Positions 32,166 to 44,129 of a DNA stretch of 64,000 nucleotides are shown one piece after another (position 1 is the stretch's first letter; every line of letters begins with the position of its first letter). The notes under the pieces were generated by a model. That model was not told the DNA's origin. It saw only the letters and a list, made by a program, of their open reading frames with translations, and searched no databases. Origin of the DNA: Isoetes taiwanensis (taxonomy: Eukaryota; Streptophyta; Lycopodiopsida; Isoetales; Isoetaceae). Location of the stretch: positions 3,861,563 to 3,925,562 of the forward strand of contig JAJEKV010000014.1 of NCBI GenBank assembly GCA_021234155.1, in the 5' to 3' direction. The position numbers and the translations under genes were made by a program.

Positions 32166-34600
32166 GCATTATGAGTTTACCGTTATGCCTTTTGGATTTT
32201 TTATGCGGTTAATGAATGATATCTTCCGACAATACTTGGATGATTTTGTTGTTATTTTCTTTGACGACATTCTCATCTATAGTAAGACCCTGGAGGAGCA
32301 TGACAAACATCTTCGGTTGGCCCTACAGAAGTTAAGACGTCACCAGCTCTTTGCCAAGTTCTCTAAGTGCAAGTTTGCCACTCCCAAGGTGGATTATTTA
32401 GGCCATGTCATTTCGGCTGAGGGAATTGCTACAGACCCAGCAAAAATAGAAGCAGTCAAGGATTGGCCCATTCCAGGTAATGTTTCGGAGGTCCGAAGTT
32501 TTTTGGGATTAGCAGGATATTACCGTAAGTTTGTTAAGGATTTTGCAAAGATTGCAGCACCTCTTACCGATCTTACGAAGCATGAGAAAGTGAAGGATTG
32601 GATTGAGCATTGGAAAGCAAAGGTCCAGGGAAGTTTCCAGAAGCTTAAGGATGCTTTGACCTCTGCACCAGTCCTCACATTGCCGGACCCGGACAAGGAT
32701 AAACTAGTAGCAACGGATGCCAGTAAGATTGCTACCGGTGGAGTCCTAATGCAGGAGGGGAGGGTTATTGCCTATGATTCAAAGAAAATGAATGAGACTG
32801 AACAGCGATACCCTACCCATGATCAGGAGTTGTTGGCCGTTGTCCGCGCTCTGCATATATAGAGACACTACCTTCTTGGTAGAAGATTTCAGCTTGATAC
32901 GGACCATCAGAGTCTCTGTTATCTATCAACCCAGCCGAATCTCAACCTCCGTCAGAGAAGATGGATGGAATTTATAGAGGAGTATGATTTTGAAATTATG
33001 TATAAGCCTGGGAAACACAATGTGGTTGCGGATGCGTTGTCACGCCATCCCTTAGTAACCCGAACCCATTGTAACGCAATTTCCACACTCACTAGTGAGT
33101 TCGGAAAATAGATAGAGCAGACCTTGGCCACAGATCCAGAGTTCCGTGAAGTGTGGGATAGTTTGGCTAAGGAGGCACGCACAGATAAAGAATGTGAGGC
33201 TTTTCGTTCGTATAAGAAAGAGGGCAATTTGTTATATTACAAAGATAAGTTGTGTGTACCTGAAACTTCAGGAGTACGTAAGCTTATTCTCCATGATACA
33301 CACAACAGCCCTATAGCTGGACATGCAGGTTTCATGAAGACCTACTTTAAGGTCCGCTCCAGTTATTTTTGGGCGTGTATGAAGAAGGACATTGCCAGGT
33401 ATATTAAGCAGTGTCAGATGTGTCAACAAACCAAGGCTGAGCAATTAAGGATTCCAGGAGAATTGCAACCTCTGGATGTGCCCAATGCCAAATGGGAAGT
33501 GATAACCATGGATTTCATTGTGGGCCTTCCACGTACTCTCCGTGGATATGATGCATTGATGGTAGTGGTCGACAAATTATCTATCGAAAATGGCTCATTT
33601 CTTGCCATGTCGTACCACGGATACAGCCTTCGATACCGCTTTGCTGTTTACAAAGGAGATCTTCAGATTGCATGGAATGCCACGAGTTATCGTATCCGAC
33701 AGGGATCCCAAATTCGTAAGTGCATTCTGGAAAGATTTCTTTGCCACCATCCAAACCAAGCTTGCTATGAGTACGGCATATCATCCTCAGACGGATGGTC
33801 AGACAGAGCGTACCAATCGCATTATAGAGGATATGCTACGAAGTTATGTGTGGAGTAAGCAATCACAATGGGCTGACTATATTTATTTGGTCGAGTTTGC
33901 CTATAATAGCATGAAACAAGAGTCTTCTAAAATGTCTCCCTTTATGATAAATTATGGTTATCAATGCCTTACTCCGGACACATGGCATAATCCCGTTTCT
34001 AAGATGGAGGTTTCTCAACAACTCCTCTTGGAAATGCAAGCTTTGGTTGAAGAAGTTCGTCGCTACTTATTGGCTGCGCACAGTCGTCAGAAGAGTGTTG
34101 CGGATAAGCGCAGGACCCCACGAGTCTTCCAGGTGGGCGAATTAGTTTGGCTCAAGATTAAGGTTAAACAAGCCAAGCTTAAGATTGGTAACTGCAAGAA
34201 GCTGGCACCCAGATGGGCTGGGCCGTTCAAGATCATTGAACGTGTTGGAGAACAGGCATATCGCTTGGATTTGCCACCCCGCTTGAAGATCCACAAGGTC
34301 TTTCACGTGAGTCTTCTGAAGCAACATACCCCAGATCCAGAGGAGATCTTGGATATACCCACCCTCCTTGAAATGACACAAGAGCATCTGGATATAGTGC
34401 CTGAAGCTCTTCTTGATCGAGCTTATAAGCAGACCAGAAGGACTCAAATGCTCCAATACTTGGTTAAGTGGAAGCACTTACCAGTTGAGGATGCTAGACC
34501 TTGAGAAGCACTATCCAGACTTCATGCGGGAATCTCAGGGCTGCACCATCAACGATGCTATCAACCCCGCACCCGGCGGTAAGCTTGAAGGCTTCATTCG
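32166..34600 (+). pseudogene. Gypsy-2 Pol: RT, RNase H, integrase, chromodomain
   Basis: The reading starts in reverse transcriptase at [11 protein letters not shown]. About seven residues (LSNAPAT in gypsy-1) are missing just after that, and the catalytic FFDD is present. RNase H ([12 protein letters not shown]), an integrase zinc region (HDTHNSPIAGHAG...CQMCQQTKAE), an integrase core with TMDFIVGLP, SDRDPKFVSAF and TDGQTERTNR, and a chromodomain (LQYLVKWKHLPVEDA) follow. Breaks: TAG at 32860-32862 in place of a conserved Trp, TAG at 33109-33111, a frameshift near 33590 and another near 34490 inside the chromodomain. The integrase residues themselves are intact, unlike in gypsy-1. Confidence 0.9.
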
Positions 34601-34997
34601 CCGAGAATCATACAGTAGAGGGGTAGATGCATCGTGGTTAACAATAGTTATCGATGATGAGATCACCTTCGTGTTCTCTAGGACGTGGTGTATTGTCAAT
34701 GTTGGCATGACCGCGAATTGCTTGGAGAGCATGTAGTTCATAGGCCGCGTTCATCTCGGCTATAATGGGAACTTGGCCATTCCTTACGCCGCAATGAATT
34801 GCGAACCATAGGCATGATAGGTTCCCTTGTAGATAGGTTTTTCTTTTCTTTCTTATAGGGGGTGGTCCCTTCAACCACAACCTACTTATATTATCTATAT
34901 ATACTGACGTATTGACATGTGCAGGCCAGTGAGCAGTACGTGACCTGCCCATGTATAGAGGGTTGCTGATGGCCCGACTTCTCCAGTTTTCTCTTGC
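34601..34997 (+). other. Gypsy-2 3' spacer, left part
   Basis: Non-coding sequence after the chromodomain, with a GGGGGTGGTCCC stretch also found in the gypsy-3 spacer. The spacer is interrupted at 35001 by the CACTA-like element and resumes at 41075. Confidence 0.6.
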
Positions 34998-36493
34998 CTA
35001 CACAAGGCACCCAAAAAATTAACTACTATAATTTACCACTAAAAAACCACTATTGGTGTGGTTTTCTATGCACATTTTTTTATCCTTAATAAAAACCACA
35101 TATTATTGTGGTTTTTATAATTAGTACATAGTTAATTATATTGGTTTTTTGTTGAAGCATGGTTTATTTAAGTTGATAATGGTTTTTGATATGGTTTTTA
35201 ATGCAACAGTGGTAATTCATTATGGTTTTTTAATATACCATGGTTTATCGAATTGGTAGTGGCTTGTCGTAAGAGTTTTTCAATATTGTTTTCAATGTGA
35301 TGATGGTTATTCACATTGGTTTCAATTGTGGGAGTTTTTAATACTATTTTAAATTTCATAGTGATTATTCATGTTGGTTTTTCTATTACAACATTGATTT
35401 ATTAAAAATTGGATTATGGTCAATTTAGTGGTTACTCATAAGTTTCACTCAAAAGGGCCGTCATTTCATGATGGCTATTAACACAAGAGCAAAGGAAATA
35501 GCTATTATAACTAATCGTTACCAGACCACTATAGGTATAATTATTTTTGGGTTGCTTTCGAAAGGGCAAACCCTTGTTTGATGGTATTGTGTGGGGAGCT
35601 AAGAACATTCTCTTGATTCCCAATTCATGTTGAGTTGTTAATGGGGATCACCCAAATCTTATGGAGCTCCAGGCGTTGGCTAGAATCCCCTTTTATGACC
35701 ATAGAACTTTTTTTTTTGAAAATTAAAGCTCAAAAGACACCATATATCTGATTTAAATGTAGAAGACGCAATTACCAAAATACTCCCCTAAAACAAAAAA
35801 GCGCTACCGCTTTAACTCCCAAACACTCAATTAATTGGTCAGGGTTGATCCTTGATCTTTAAAAATTGAATAAAGTGCCAGACAAATTTTGCCGTAGATT
35901 TGCTCAATAATATGATCTTAAACCACTTTGAATTGGCTTCATAATGTAACTGCCGCAATGGAATCACAGAGTTGTAGCCCTAAAAAAAAGGAGCCAGAAG
36001 TTTAGTTAAGAGAGAGGTACCGTTGTCGCATGTGGAATTTGGCCATTAACTCAACTGCTAGGGATTTGTACGTCCCTCTCGTCTTTCCATCGAAATTACC
36101 TTAACGCAAACCCTCAAGTTTATAGTGATCCAACGGTTGAGATCAATCTTAGCCGGTGGTTTACTAGAGCCATAGCTGAAATTTTATTTAAGGAACATGT
36201 TAACATTTTATTGAAAATTTTATTAGAGAACCAAAGAAAATTTTTCTCGATCAGGGTGCCCTAACCCTAGTTCCGATCCAGAGACGTGCATCGCGGCTAG
36301 GTTTGCAAAACTGAATGCCGGGCTTCATAAATAAGGGTTCGTATAGGGGAGATCCTGCAGCTGCTTTATCTTCCGGAACGGCTTTGGCATGCTCGGTTTT
36401 GGGGATGTTCAGGAGCTTCGTAACATCTTAGAGACATGGTATCATATTGTGGAAGGGGTGAAAGGCTTTTCATAATGCAAGTGGCAGCTCATT

Positions 36494-36781
36494 TTGTTAA
36501 CATTTAGCAGCCTTCTGTACATAGAAAGATTTCACATGAGGACTCAGGGAAGACTTGTGACTCCTCATAAGAGTTTTCTGCAACTTTCTAGGAGATCATC
36601 GTTTTTGAAGAAATTGATGTATATTTGTGATGGCGACCATAATGGAATACTCTATTATGTTGGAACATCTTATGGTATTGACCACTTGATAAACCTTGCT
36701 TCGCGGCAAGAAATGTTGATTGTGGTGTCCAGGTTTTACTGTTATTTTTTATTTGTCGGGCATTGCAGCATATCACCATAA
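36494..36781 (+). pseudogene. Possible captured BTB/discoidin-like exon
   Basis: A short frame inside the CACTA-like element contains SFLKKLMYICDGDHNGILYYVGTSYG. This resembles the segment before the discoidin (F5/8C) domain in plant BTB proteins of the At2g30600 type, where DGD-NGVLYFAGTSYGEHQWVN is expected. An AG precedes the similar part and CAG|GT follows it, as for an exon with intron borders. The conserved EHQWVN is replaced, so it is decayed. Recognition rests on memory of the family and is tentative. Confidence 0.35.
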
Positions 36782-39700
36782 TCCGTTATCGACATATCAC
36801 CATAATCCGCAAGCATCCCCGCATCAAGAAATTATCAGATAATGAAGAACCCGTTCAGTTGATTATGCCTTGTAGGTGTCAGTTCAGTTGATTATGCCTT
36901 GTAGGTATCAACTCTTATTTTTATAATTATGTTAAAAAATGCTCTTATTCGTAAAATATCCAAATAATTTTTTGGGAAAATTCTAAAAATACCCCTCTAT
37001 TTATTTTGTGTTATTTGTGAAAATGCCCTTATATTTTGAGAAATGCCCCTGATATGGCTACAAAACTACTAGAGATAAGAAGAATGACTGGAATGAGTTT
37101 CAAGCAACGGATGGCTTTGGCACAGGGCGAGATCACTACCCACTATCGAAAACAAAACCACTATGGAGTGATAAATTGGAGCTGATAATTTTGGCTTTTG
37201 ATCGGATATGGAAAACGACGATGATCCGATTATGGAGCTTGCAAATATTTCGATTTGGCGGGGGCCGAAGCAACAAAGGTTGAGAAAGCCCATAAGATCT
37301 TGAGCCCACTGTAATTTTTCTTGGGGTAGAATAAGTTTCTCTTTTGTTTTTTTGTTGTAGGTTTTGAGCAATGGCTCCAATAGTGCTTTGAACTTCCTAT
37401 TGATTGCCGGATATATGCAACCTAGAAGCAACTCGCATGCATGCCACAATTACCTTCGAAAAAACACTGAAGGAAAGCTCTGTGGGCCTGCCACAATTAT
37501 CTTCAAAAAACCTCTGGAGGAAGGCTCTGCGGCTCTGGGCATATCTTTGTCTAGTTTTGGATCACTCTGCTCTTATTTTAAAGCATAGACTGCAAATTCA
37601 TAGGGCAGAAAGGTCTGGCATTGCACCAGTGGACACAATACTAATCGATTTTTGTGAAAATCGCCAAATTTGAGTTGCTGCTGGTAGATTGTTTGTTAGA
37701 TTCAGAGCTAGCGCTGCAGGGATCGTCTGAAAGCTACAGATCAAGGGGCATTTTGACAATATGTCAAAATCTGAGGGGTATTTTAATAAATACCTCAAAA
37801 TAGAGGGTATTTTTAATTTTTTCCCTAATTTTTTCCTTTGGTGACCTAAACCTAAATGGGCCAAGCGAATCACGGCCCCTCATTCCAGCGCCCCCATTCC
37901 ATCGAAAAATGCGTGAGGAGCTTCCTCCTTCCATTTTTTTTCCATTTTACATTTGCAAGGCTTCCTTCACGATGCACGCTAGCCGCCTTTGCAAGATGAA
38001 AGAATATATATAGCAGAGGAAAGAATGTATATAGGCTTTGTTTATCTTTGCGAGATTGAACTTTTCGAGGTGGAGCTATGGAGCGACATTGCCCACCACC
38101 ACCATTCATTCTACTTTTGCATCTTTGGTGGTGGGCGCTACTACCGATTAATGGTGTTGCAAGAAGATGGGTTTGTTCAACTTCATTTTGCTAGACTTTC
38201 ATGCATTGTTCTTTGCTTTGCGATCCTCCTTCAAATTTTGCACTCTGTAGATTATATAACAGTCCCAATATGTAGAGCCATTTGGATTTGCGGTAATTTG
38301 TTGCTTTATTTGCTCCATTACTTATTTTATGGACATTCATGAGGATTCTTGCACTTGAAACTTCTACACTATTGTGACTTAATGCTTATAAGTATGCTGT
38401 TGTGCTCATATTGGAACGTTACTTTGTATGGGCATATATAAACTCGAGATTCCTTTGATGATTCATTTTCTTATTTAAACTTCCCGCTTTAGCAGTTGGG
38501 TTTTATTTACCAGCCCTTTGCATGGCTGCATTCTTTTGTTATTTATATTTACTCATGCTCTGCTGTTTTGCTGTAGGGTGGTGGTTAATATTATCTCATT
38601 GGCAGAGCAGTTGGTCCAAGGGTTGATGTGAGCATCAGCTTGTGTTTTTTCCTTGAAATGCTGTAGCTGGATCATTGTAAGTCATCTGTATATTGGTTGG
38701 CATTATTCTTGTTAAAATGCTAGTGCTGCATATGAAGCAGTTGTTGTTGGAGGTTCTAATCACAGTCATGCAACTAAGAATCTATATGATGCAAACCATG
38801 TAACCATGCTTTGACCCACTCGATGTGACAAAGATATGGCTTGAGGAGTTGTTTGCCCTGTAACCTGTTTGTAATACGGTGCTCAACATGTCCAGGACCT
38901 GCCCCTTGTTTGCAATTTCACTCTCTTATGCCTGGCATAACAGACATGCCGAATTCTACAACCATTACCGTGAAAGGTTCTGCTGAAGAAGGCTCTTTCC
39001 AGTTCTCTTCTTTAATGTGCCTCCATCCCACATTCCTCCGCTTGCATTGAATTTGCAGTTGGAGCCTTCTATTGACACAAAGGAGAAATCGCACCACTTT
39101 CCAAGGGCAACTTAATGTTGTGCACGAAGTTTTAGAAAGTCAAGAGAAAATTGAGAAACCACGGATAAGTAATGTGGAGTTTTAGTTTTGCCTATTATTG
39201 GCGGTGGCGTGAATCTTTGTGAGGTGGGTAATGATGATGGAGTGAAAATTAAATTATTTTAGACTATTAGATGATTTTCAAGGGGATCATAATCATATGA
39301 TGTTGCGATACATGGGTATTTAGTAAGATTTAGTTATTGCAATGCTCATCCCATAGCAATAGATTGTTGGCATGAATTGAACACTCCTAGTTTTTGCTAA
39401 GTATGTATTTGCAATACAAAGATATAATTTCTTGTTCTTGAGGTTATCAAAGAGAATGTGGAAAGATGTGAAGGAAGCATTGAAATTTCCCCAAGCTGCT
39501 ACAAATGCATCCTTTGTCTTTGCGCCAAGTATTATCTGAATTTGCTCCACCATTATGAGCAAGTTTATTTTTTTCGGGGTTCGGGGGTTACTTGTTCCAC
39601 CACCGGGTATGTGGTACCTTAAAAGTGATTTGTGCTCTAGTTCACATTTATGATATTCTTTTAAGCGGGTCCTTTACCCAAGCACCATCTCGATATCTCG

Positions 39701-40250
39701 GCCCGTTTGATAATGGTGTTCTGCTCCATCGGTAGTGGAAGATCTATCAAGCAAAAAGAGGACAAGAGGCGCGTGGCCGAAGGTAATCGTATTTGGAATT
39801 TATTTGAACCGAGGGTCTCTATTTTGTTAGGTTTTATCACAGCAGCTCCTTCTCGCGTCTGTTAAATTGAGTTTGTCGATTTGTCGGTTGATTTTTGCGG
39901 CGGTGGCATTTGTTGGGCAAAATGTTTCGGGAGCAATTGATGGCAAGTTTCAGCATGCTTACCTTGTATACATATGCAAGTAGTTTTTTATTTAATAAAT
40001 TATCGTAGGTCATTTTTTTTGAATAAAATGTGCAGAGGATAAGTCAGATATGAAGAAAGTGATTTAGTGCATGATTAAAGTATCCACTTTGGGTATAATG
40101 CACAATATATGGTTAAAATGGGGTTCAAATCCTCATAGCTTTGATTTATTTGTTTTTATTATTTTTTGATCTTGCAAGCTTATGGAATTTGGGACTATCT
40201 TTTAGAAACCACTAGTCATATACACCTAGGCTTTGGAAAACAAGATGATA
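36782..40250. other. CACTA interior without recognised genes
   Basis: Several short open frames (for example 37069-37449 minus and 38841-39050 plus) show no motif I recognise; they may be further captured fragments. GGTTCAAATCC at 40122-40132 is a good pol III B-box match, possibly from an old SINE. Confidence 0.4.
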
Positions 40251-40290
40251 GTCTTCAGATAACACACCAATTATGAAGGGTTTGAACAAA

Positions 40291-40800
40291 GAAACCACTA
40301 CAAGTTAAGAAAATAAAATTATATGGTGTTATAAGGTATCTTAATCTGCTTTCGAAAACAAAACACTAGTGATTTATGACCTTTAACCACTCCATAAAAA
40401 ACTTACTAAACCATCGTCCCATACTAAAAGCATTACAGGTTTGATGCATAAACATGCAAGGCTTTAGACCATTAAACAATCATGACCTATGGCATGTAAA
40501 CACAAGGAGAACCATATAAATTTACCACATCAATAAGTCAAGAAACCACTTCAAGTTAAGAAAATAAAATTATATGGTGTTATAAGGTATATTAATCTGC
40601 TTTCGAAAACAAAACACTAGTGATTTATGACCTTTAACCACTCCATAAAAAACTTAGTAAACTATCGTCCCATACTAAAAGCATTACGGGTTTGATGCAT
40701 AAACATGCAAGGCTTTAGACCATTAAACAATCATGACCTATGGCATGTAAACACAAGGAGAACCATATAAATTTACCACATCAATAAGTCATGCTATTTT
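40291..40800. repeat. 251-bp tandem duplication in CACTA
   Basis: The block containing AAGTTAAGAAAATAAAATTA at 40302 recurs at 40553, and the two 251-bp copies are almost identical. It lies in the right subterminal region and duplicates its AAACCAC motifs. Confidence 0.88.
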
Positions 40801-41074
40801 AGCATTCTAAAAACCACGTATATATAACAATATATTAAACCACGTCTTATTACCACCATACCACACCACATTCACAAACCATGCATATAAAGCATTATAT
40901 TTAATTATTGCTTTTAAACATGTTAGAAAACCACCTTGGTGAACACCATATAAAATTCATATAAGGTTTTTAATGATATCAACCCACAAAGATGTATTGG
41001 TTTTATTAAGCGGTTTTATATATATAACTAGGGTAAAAACCCATATTGGTTTTAATGTTGGGTGCCTTGTGCTA

Positions 41075-41331
41075 CATGTGTTACCTTTTTGTCACTGCAA
41101 TCTTTGATACTGGACTTCGGTCCTTGAACCTTTTTCTTATTATAATCATGTGAAATGCACCTTGGTGCTTAAACTCTTATATGCTTTAAACTTTAATGTT
41201 ATTACCTTCGGAAATAAGGAATTACCTTCCTTTCTTATGTATAAATTCTTATATTTCAGTTTCTTCGAGTATGCACCGCTTGTTTAGCTACCCCAATGCT
41301 GAGGACAGCATTATTTCTAAGGGGGGGAGAA
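41075..41331 (+). other. Gypsy-2 3' spacer right part and PPT
   Basis: The spacer resumes after the CACTA-like insertion. It ends with a GGACAGCATTAT box followed by the polypurine tract AAGGGGGGGAGAA (41319-41331), immediately before the LTR. Confidence 0.8.
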
Positions 41332-42875
41332 TGTGACGTTCCACAAATTTATACGGTATACGTATAAATATACTGACACATCACACAGTAAAGATACGCC
41401 ACCATGGGGTATTTTAACCTAGGGGAAATTAATAAAGGGGTCATTAAAGGTTAATTACCTATAACTAAGGAAGCATTATCTAATTAACTCAATTAAGTTA
41501 ATTAACTTAGGATATTTGATTAATTAGGAAGGTGCCACCTGGCCAAATTCGATTGGCCAGTAGGAGAATGCTAACTTGGGGCATCAAATTGGATCCCTGT
41601 CCCATTTGGATCCCCAAATCGAACCAAGAGGAGGAGCAGCTGAGCGCCCAAGTTGCTTGAAGATGGAGATGCCACATGATAATGAATCTAGCAGAAATTC
41701 GGGTTAGTGGATAGACTAGCTTGGTATCTCTAGGGCTAGCGCCTCAGTCAGTCTTCTCTGGTTGCCTTTGTCTAGGATTAACCCTTCTCTGATACTTAGG
41801 ATTAGGTTTCAATTATGGATTATGCTTTGTTATGTATGGATGGATGAATCTATGGTAGTATCTCTGTTAGTCTTTCGTAAAGCAGGGATTAAAGGGGGGT
41901 AGAGACCTCCGTGCCTTATGCTCTTAGTATGCTCCTAGTAGTTTCCCTAGTACCCAGTAAATGCGGGCCTGTGCACAAGAGACCACCGAGTCGTGGATGC
42001 TATGGAATTGCTCAGCACCAGAGAAGGGACGCAGTGGTGAAGTGGGGGTGGGGTCTTGCACGAACATAAAAGGCTCCTGAGACTCCTACAGTGGGCTAGG
42101 CGATGGCCGCCTGGCGCGTGAGGGGCGGGTATGGGTCCGACACTCCACGGGTGCGGTGTGACCTGTATGGGGCATCCCGTACTTTGATGATAAAGTTAGG
42201 GGGAGTAGGTCTGCACGGATGCGGGGTCGCTGATCGCGGCGTACGTATCCTCTAGCTCACCCATGGAACCGCTGCGATCCTGGAAGGGACACTTCCCCGA
42301 CCTGCCTCATCGGACCAGGGAGATGTAACCTGGAGTAGACTTGAAGGGTGGTACCTTGAGTCTGCGTCTCCGGAAGGCTATAGCGATGCCATAGCATGAT
42401 TCGACTCATCTGCAAAGTGTGCACAGGAGGGGCGGATGGAGTGGACAACCCTAGCCGATGTTCTATGCCAGCCAACGCCATGCCAAGATTCGGTCTGCTG
42501 ATCTCGTGAGACCTAGCCATCAGTCGATCCTCACTGGGGTCTGAGCCAGGGTAGAACCATGGGGTTTGGGGTGTTTTCTCTAGTATCAAATGCATCTTCT
42601 CTGTTAGTATCAGTTGGATGGATGTGCCACCCTTCGTGGTGGTCATTTATGATATGATTATGTTGTATGCTAACCTTGTATGCACGCTTCCGCGACATAG
42701 GAGCCCCATTGAAGGCGTGGGCCGAATGACACCTCTGTGTCCTTCACTCGAGCATCTTTCCATAGATGGTCCGAGTTAGATGGAGGGCCCTGCTCATGGC
42801 GAGTTGGTTGCCATGGGAGGGGGAAGTCCCCGTATGTATATGCCCGAGTGTCGTATATGTTCGGGGAGCATCACA
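41332..42875 (+). repeat. Gypsy-2 3' LTR
   Basis: Complete LTR of about 1.54 kb from TGTGACGTTCCAC to GCATCACA. Its last 200 bp (CATAGGAGCCC near 42700 onward) is related to the LTR end at 63110-63286, showing that these elements belong to one family. Confidence 0.88.
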
Positions 42876-43832
42876 CCTGTCTCTAGCCAAAGTGGATTGG
42901 AGTCAGCATTTCCCTGGAAGGTGACCGACTAACACTGTGTCGTACGTGCATTGAAATCTCCTAATAAAAACACATGACCCTCCTGGCGATACTGCTGTAT
43001 GTCATCATACAGTTCCCTTTAGGGCATATGCACATCTATATCTGCCTGATGAACCCTGTAGAACTTAGAAGTTTCATGGGGTATATAACATCCTGCAATA
43101 AACAGTGGGCGATGGTGAGGCTGCAGCACTCGTATCCACAAGTAGCGGTTGAGTCTATCAGCCTTGCGGAGCGAGACTATGGATGCTATAGCATCTTTGA
43201 AGTAGCACGTGACTCCTCCATACCCTCGCTTGCCATGGCGCTCATTAACCAGTGAGAAATGATGGTACCCTGGGATGTCCGGTAACAGATGACCACTATA
43301 TTCCCATGTCTCTTGCAAGAAGATGATGTCCATGCCTGTAGCAACTTCAGCAATGCCCTCACCTCGCTTCCAAGGGAATCCCCTATAGTTCCATGATACA
43401 ATACGAAGGCATTCTTCCTATGCTATCTGTGGTGACTGCCCTATCCCAGTCCCTATGGAGGCTGCAGGAGTTGGGCCATTGGCAGGTGTCGGGGCTCTCC
43501 TGTCCGGCTCCGCTGCTGTGGGTGGTGCCCGGGTACTTGGTCCTGGCTGTTGTGTGTGATCTGCCATTCTGAAGGTGGGGGATCCAGAGGTGCTTAGTCC
43601 ACTGGTCGCTGTTTCTGCCATTGTTGGCCGTGGAGGCACAAATACCTTCATCTTGCCATTAATCAGTCCTGCCGATCCCCCTGCCTGCCTTACCTATCTA
43701 ATCTTTGCAAACTCCTCTTGCCTCTCCTTCTGTTGAGTCGGGGTCAGATCCATGTCTAAGTATACCGATGTCCCCTTCAAACGACTAGCGCATTGCAGCA
43801 TCAACGTCTTCGATGCCTGGTCGAGCACTATA
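42876..43832 (-). mobile_element. LINE-A segment 4: ORF1 end and endonuclease
   Basis: In element order: the end of ORF1 (CASRLKGTSVYLDMDLTP, near 43800), a Pro/Ser/Thr-rich linker (43651-43418), then an apurinic-type endonuclease with RIVSWNYRG, IIFLQETWEYSGH, GYGGVTCYF, LFIAGCYIPHE and LLGDFNAR (near 42950). It stops at 42875, where gypsy-2 is inserted, and continues at 32042. The LINE is 5'-truncated at about 43832, next to its target-site duplication (43833-43847). Confidence 0.85.
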
Positions 43833-43847
43833 AATTTAGGAAGAGAA
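43833..43847. repeat. Right target-site duplication of LINE-A
   Basis: AATTTAGGAAGAGAA, the partner of 15428-15443 with one gap. It marks the original continuation of the coatomer upstream flank. Confidence 0.55.
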
Positions 43848-44129
43848 GGCACGACTGAGCTTAAGTTTATTTTATTCCAATAACAAGCCTTATACCTCGT
43901 CCAAAAGCAATGCCCAGGCATGCATGCTTGGTGTCATGTTTGCATTGCAGGCATTTTTCTAAGGATGGTAGAGGCAACAGAGCAAATAAAAGAAGAATGT
44001 GGTTAGAAAGCTTGTCAAACGCGACTCCACTCAAGGCAACAAATCCATAGCAAGCACAATCATCATGATAGAAATAGAAGACCTATTTGCTTCTGCTTGT
44101 GACGTTTGAGATTGAAATTATAAGAACAA

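Larger units (their letters stand above)
35001..41071. mobile_element. CACTA-like DNA transposon, 6.07 kb
   Basis: The left end CACAAGGCACCCAA is matched by its exact inverse at the right end (41058-41071). CTA at 34998-35000 and 41072-41074 is a 3-bp target-site duplication, as expected for the CACTA/EnSpm superfamily, whose ends begin CAC. Both subterminal regions are dense in AAACCAC and GTGGTTT motifs in either orientation (about 35020-35400 and 40270-41060), typical of transposase-binding subterminal repeats. No transposase was recognised, so it looks non-autonomous. Its interior contains possible captured gene pieces. Confidence 0.75.
32043..42875 (+). mobile_element. Gypsy-2: internally deleted chromovirus
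   Basis: Flanked by an exact 5-bp target-site duplication, CCTGT at 32038-32042 and 42876-42880, in the endonuclease region of LINE-A. From left to right: the first 123 bp of a 5' LTR, a deletion junction straight into reverse transcriptase, the rest of pol, a spacer split by a 6-kb CACTA-like transposon, a polypurine tract and a complete 3' LTR. Gag, protease, the primer binding site and any H3-like gene of this copy have been deleted. Confidence 0.9.
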
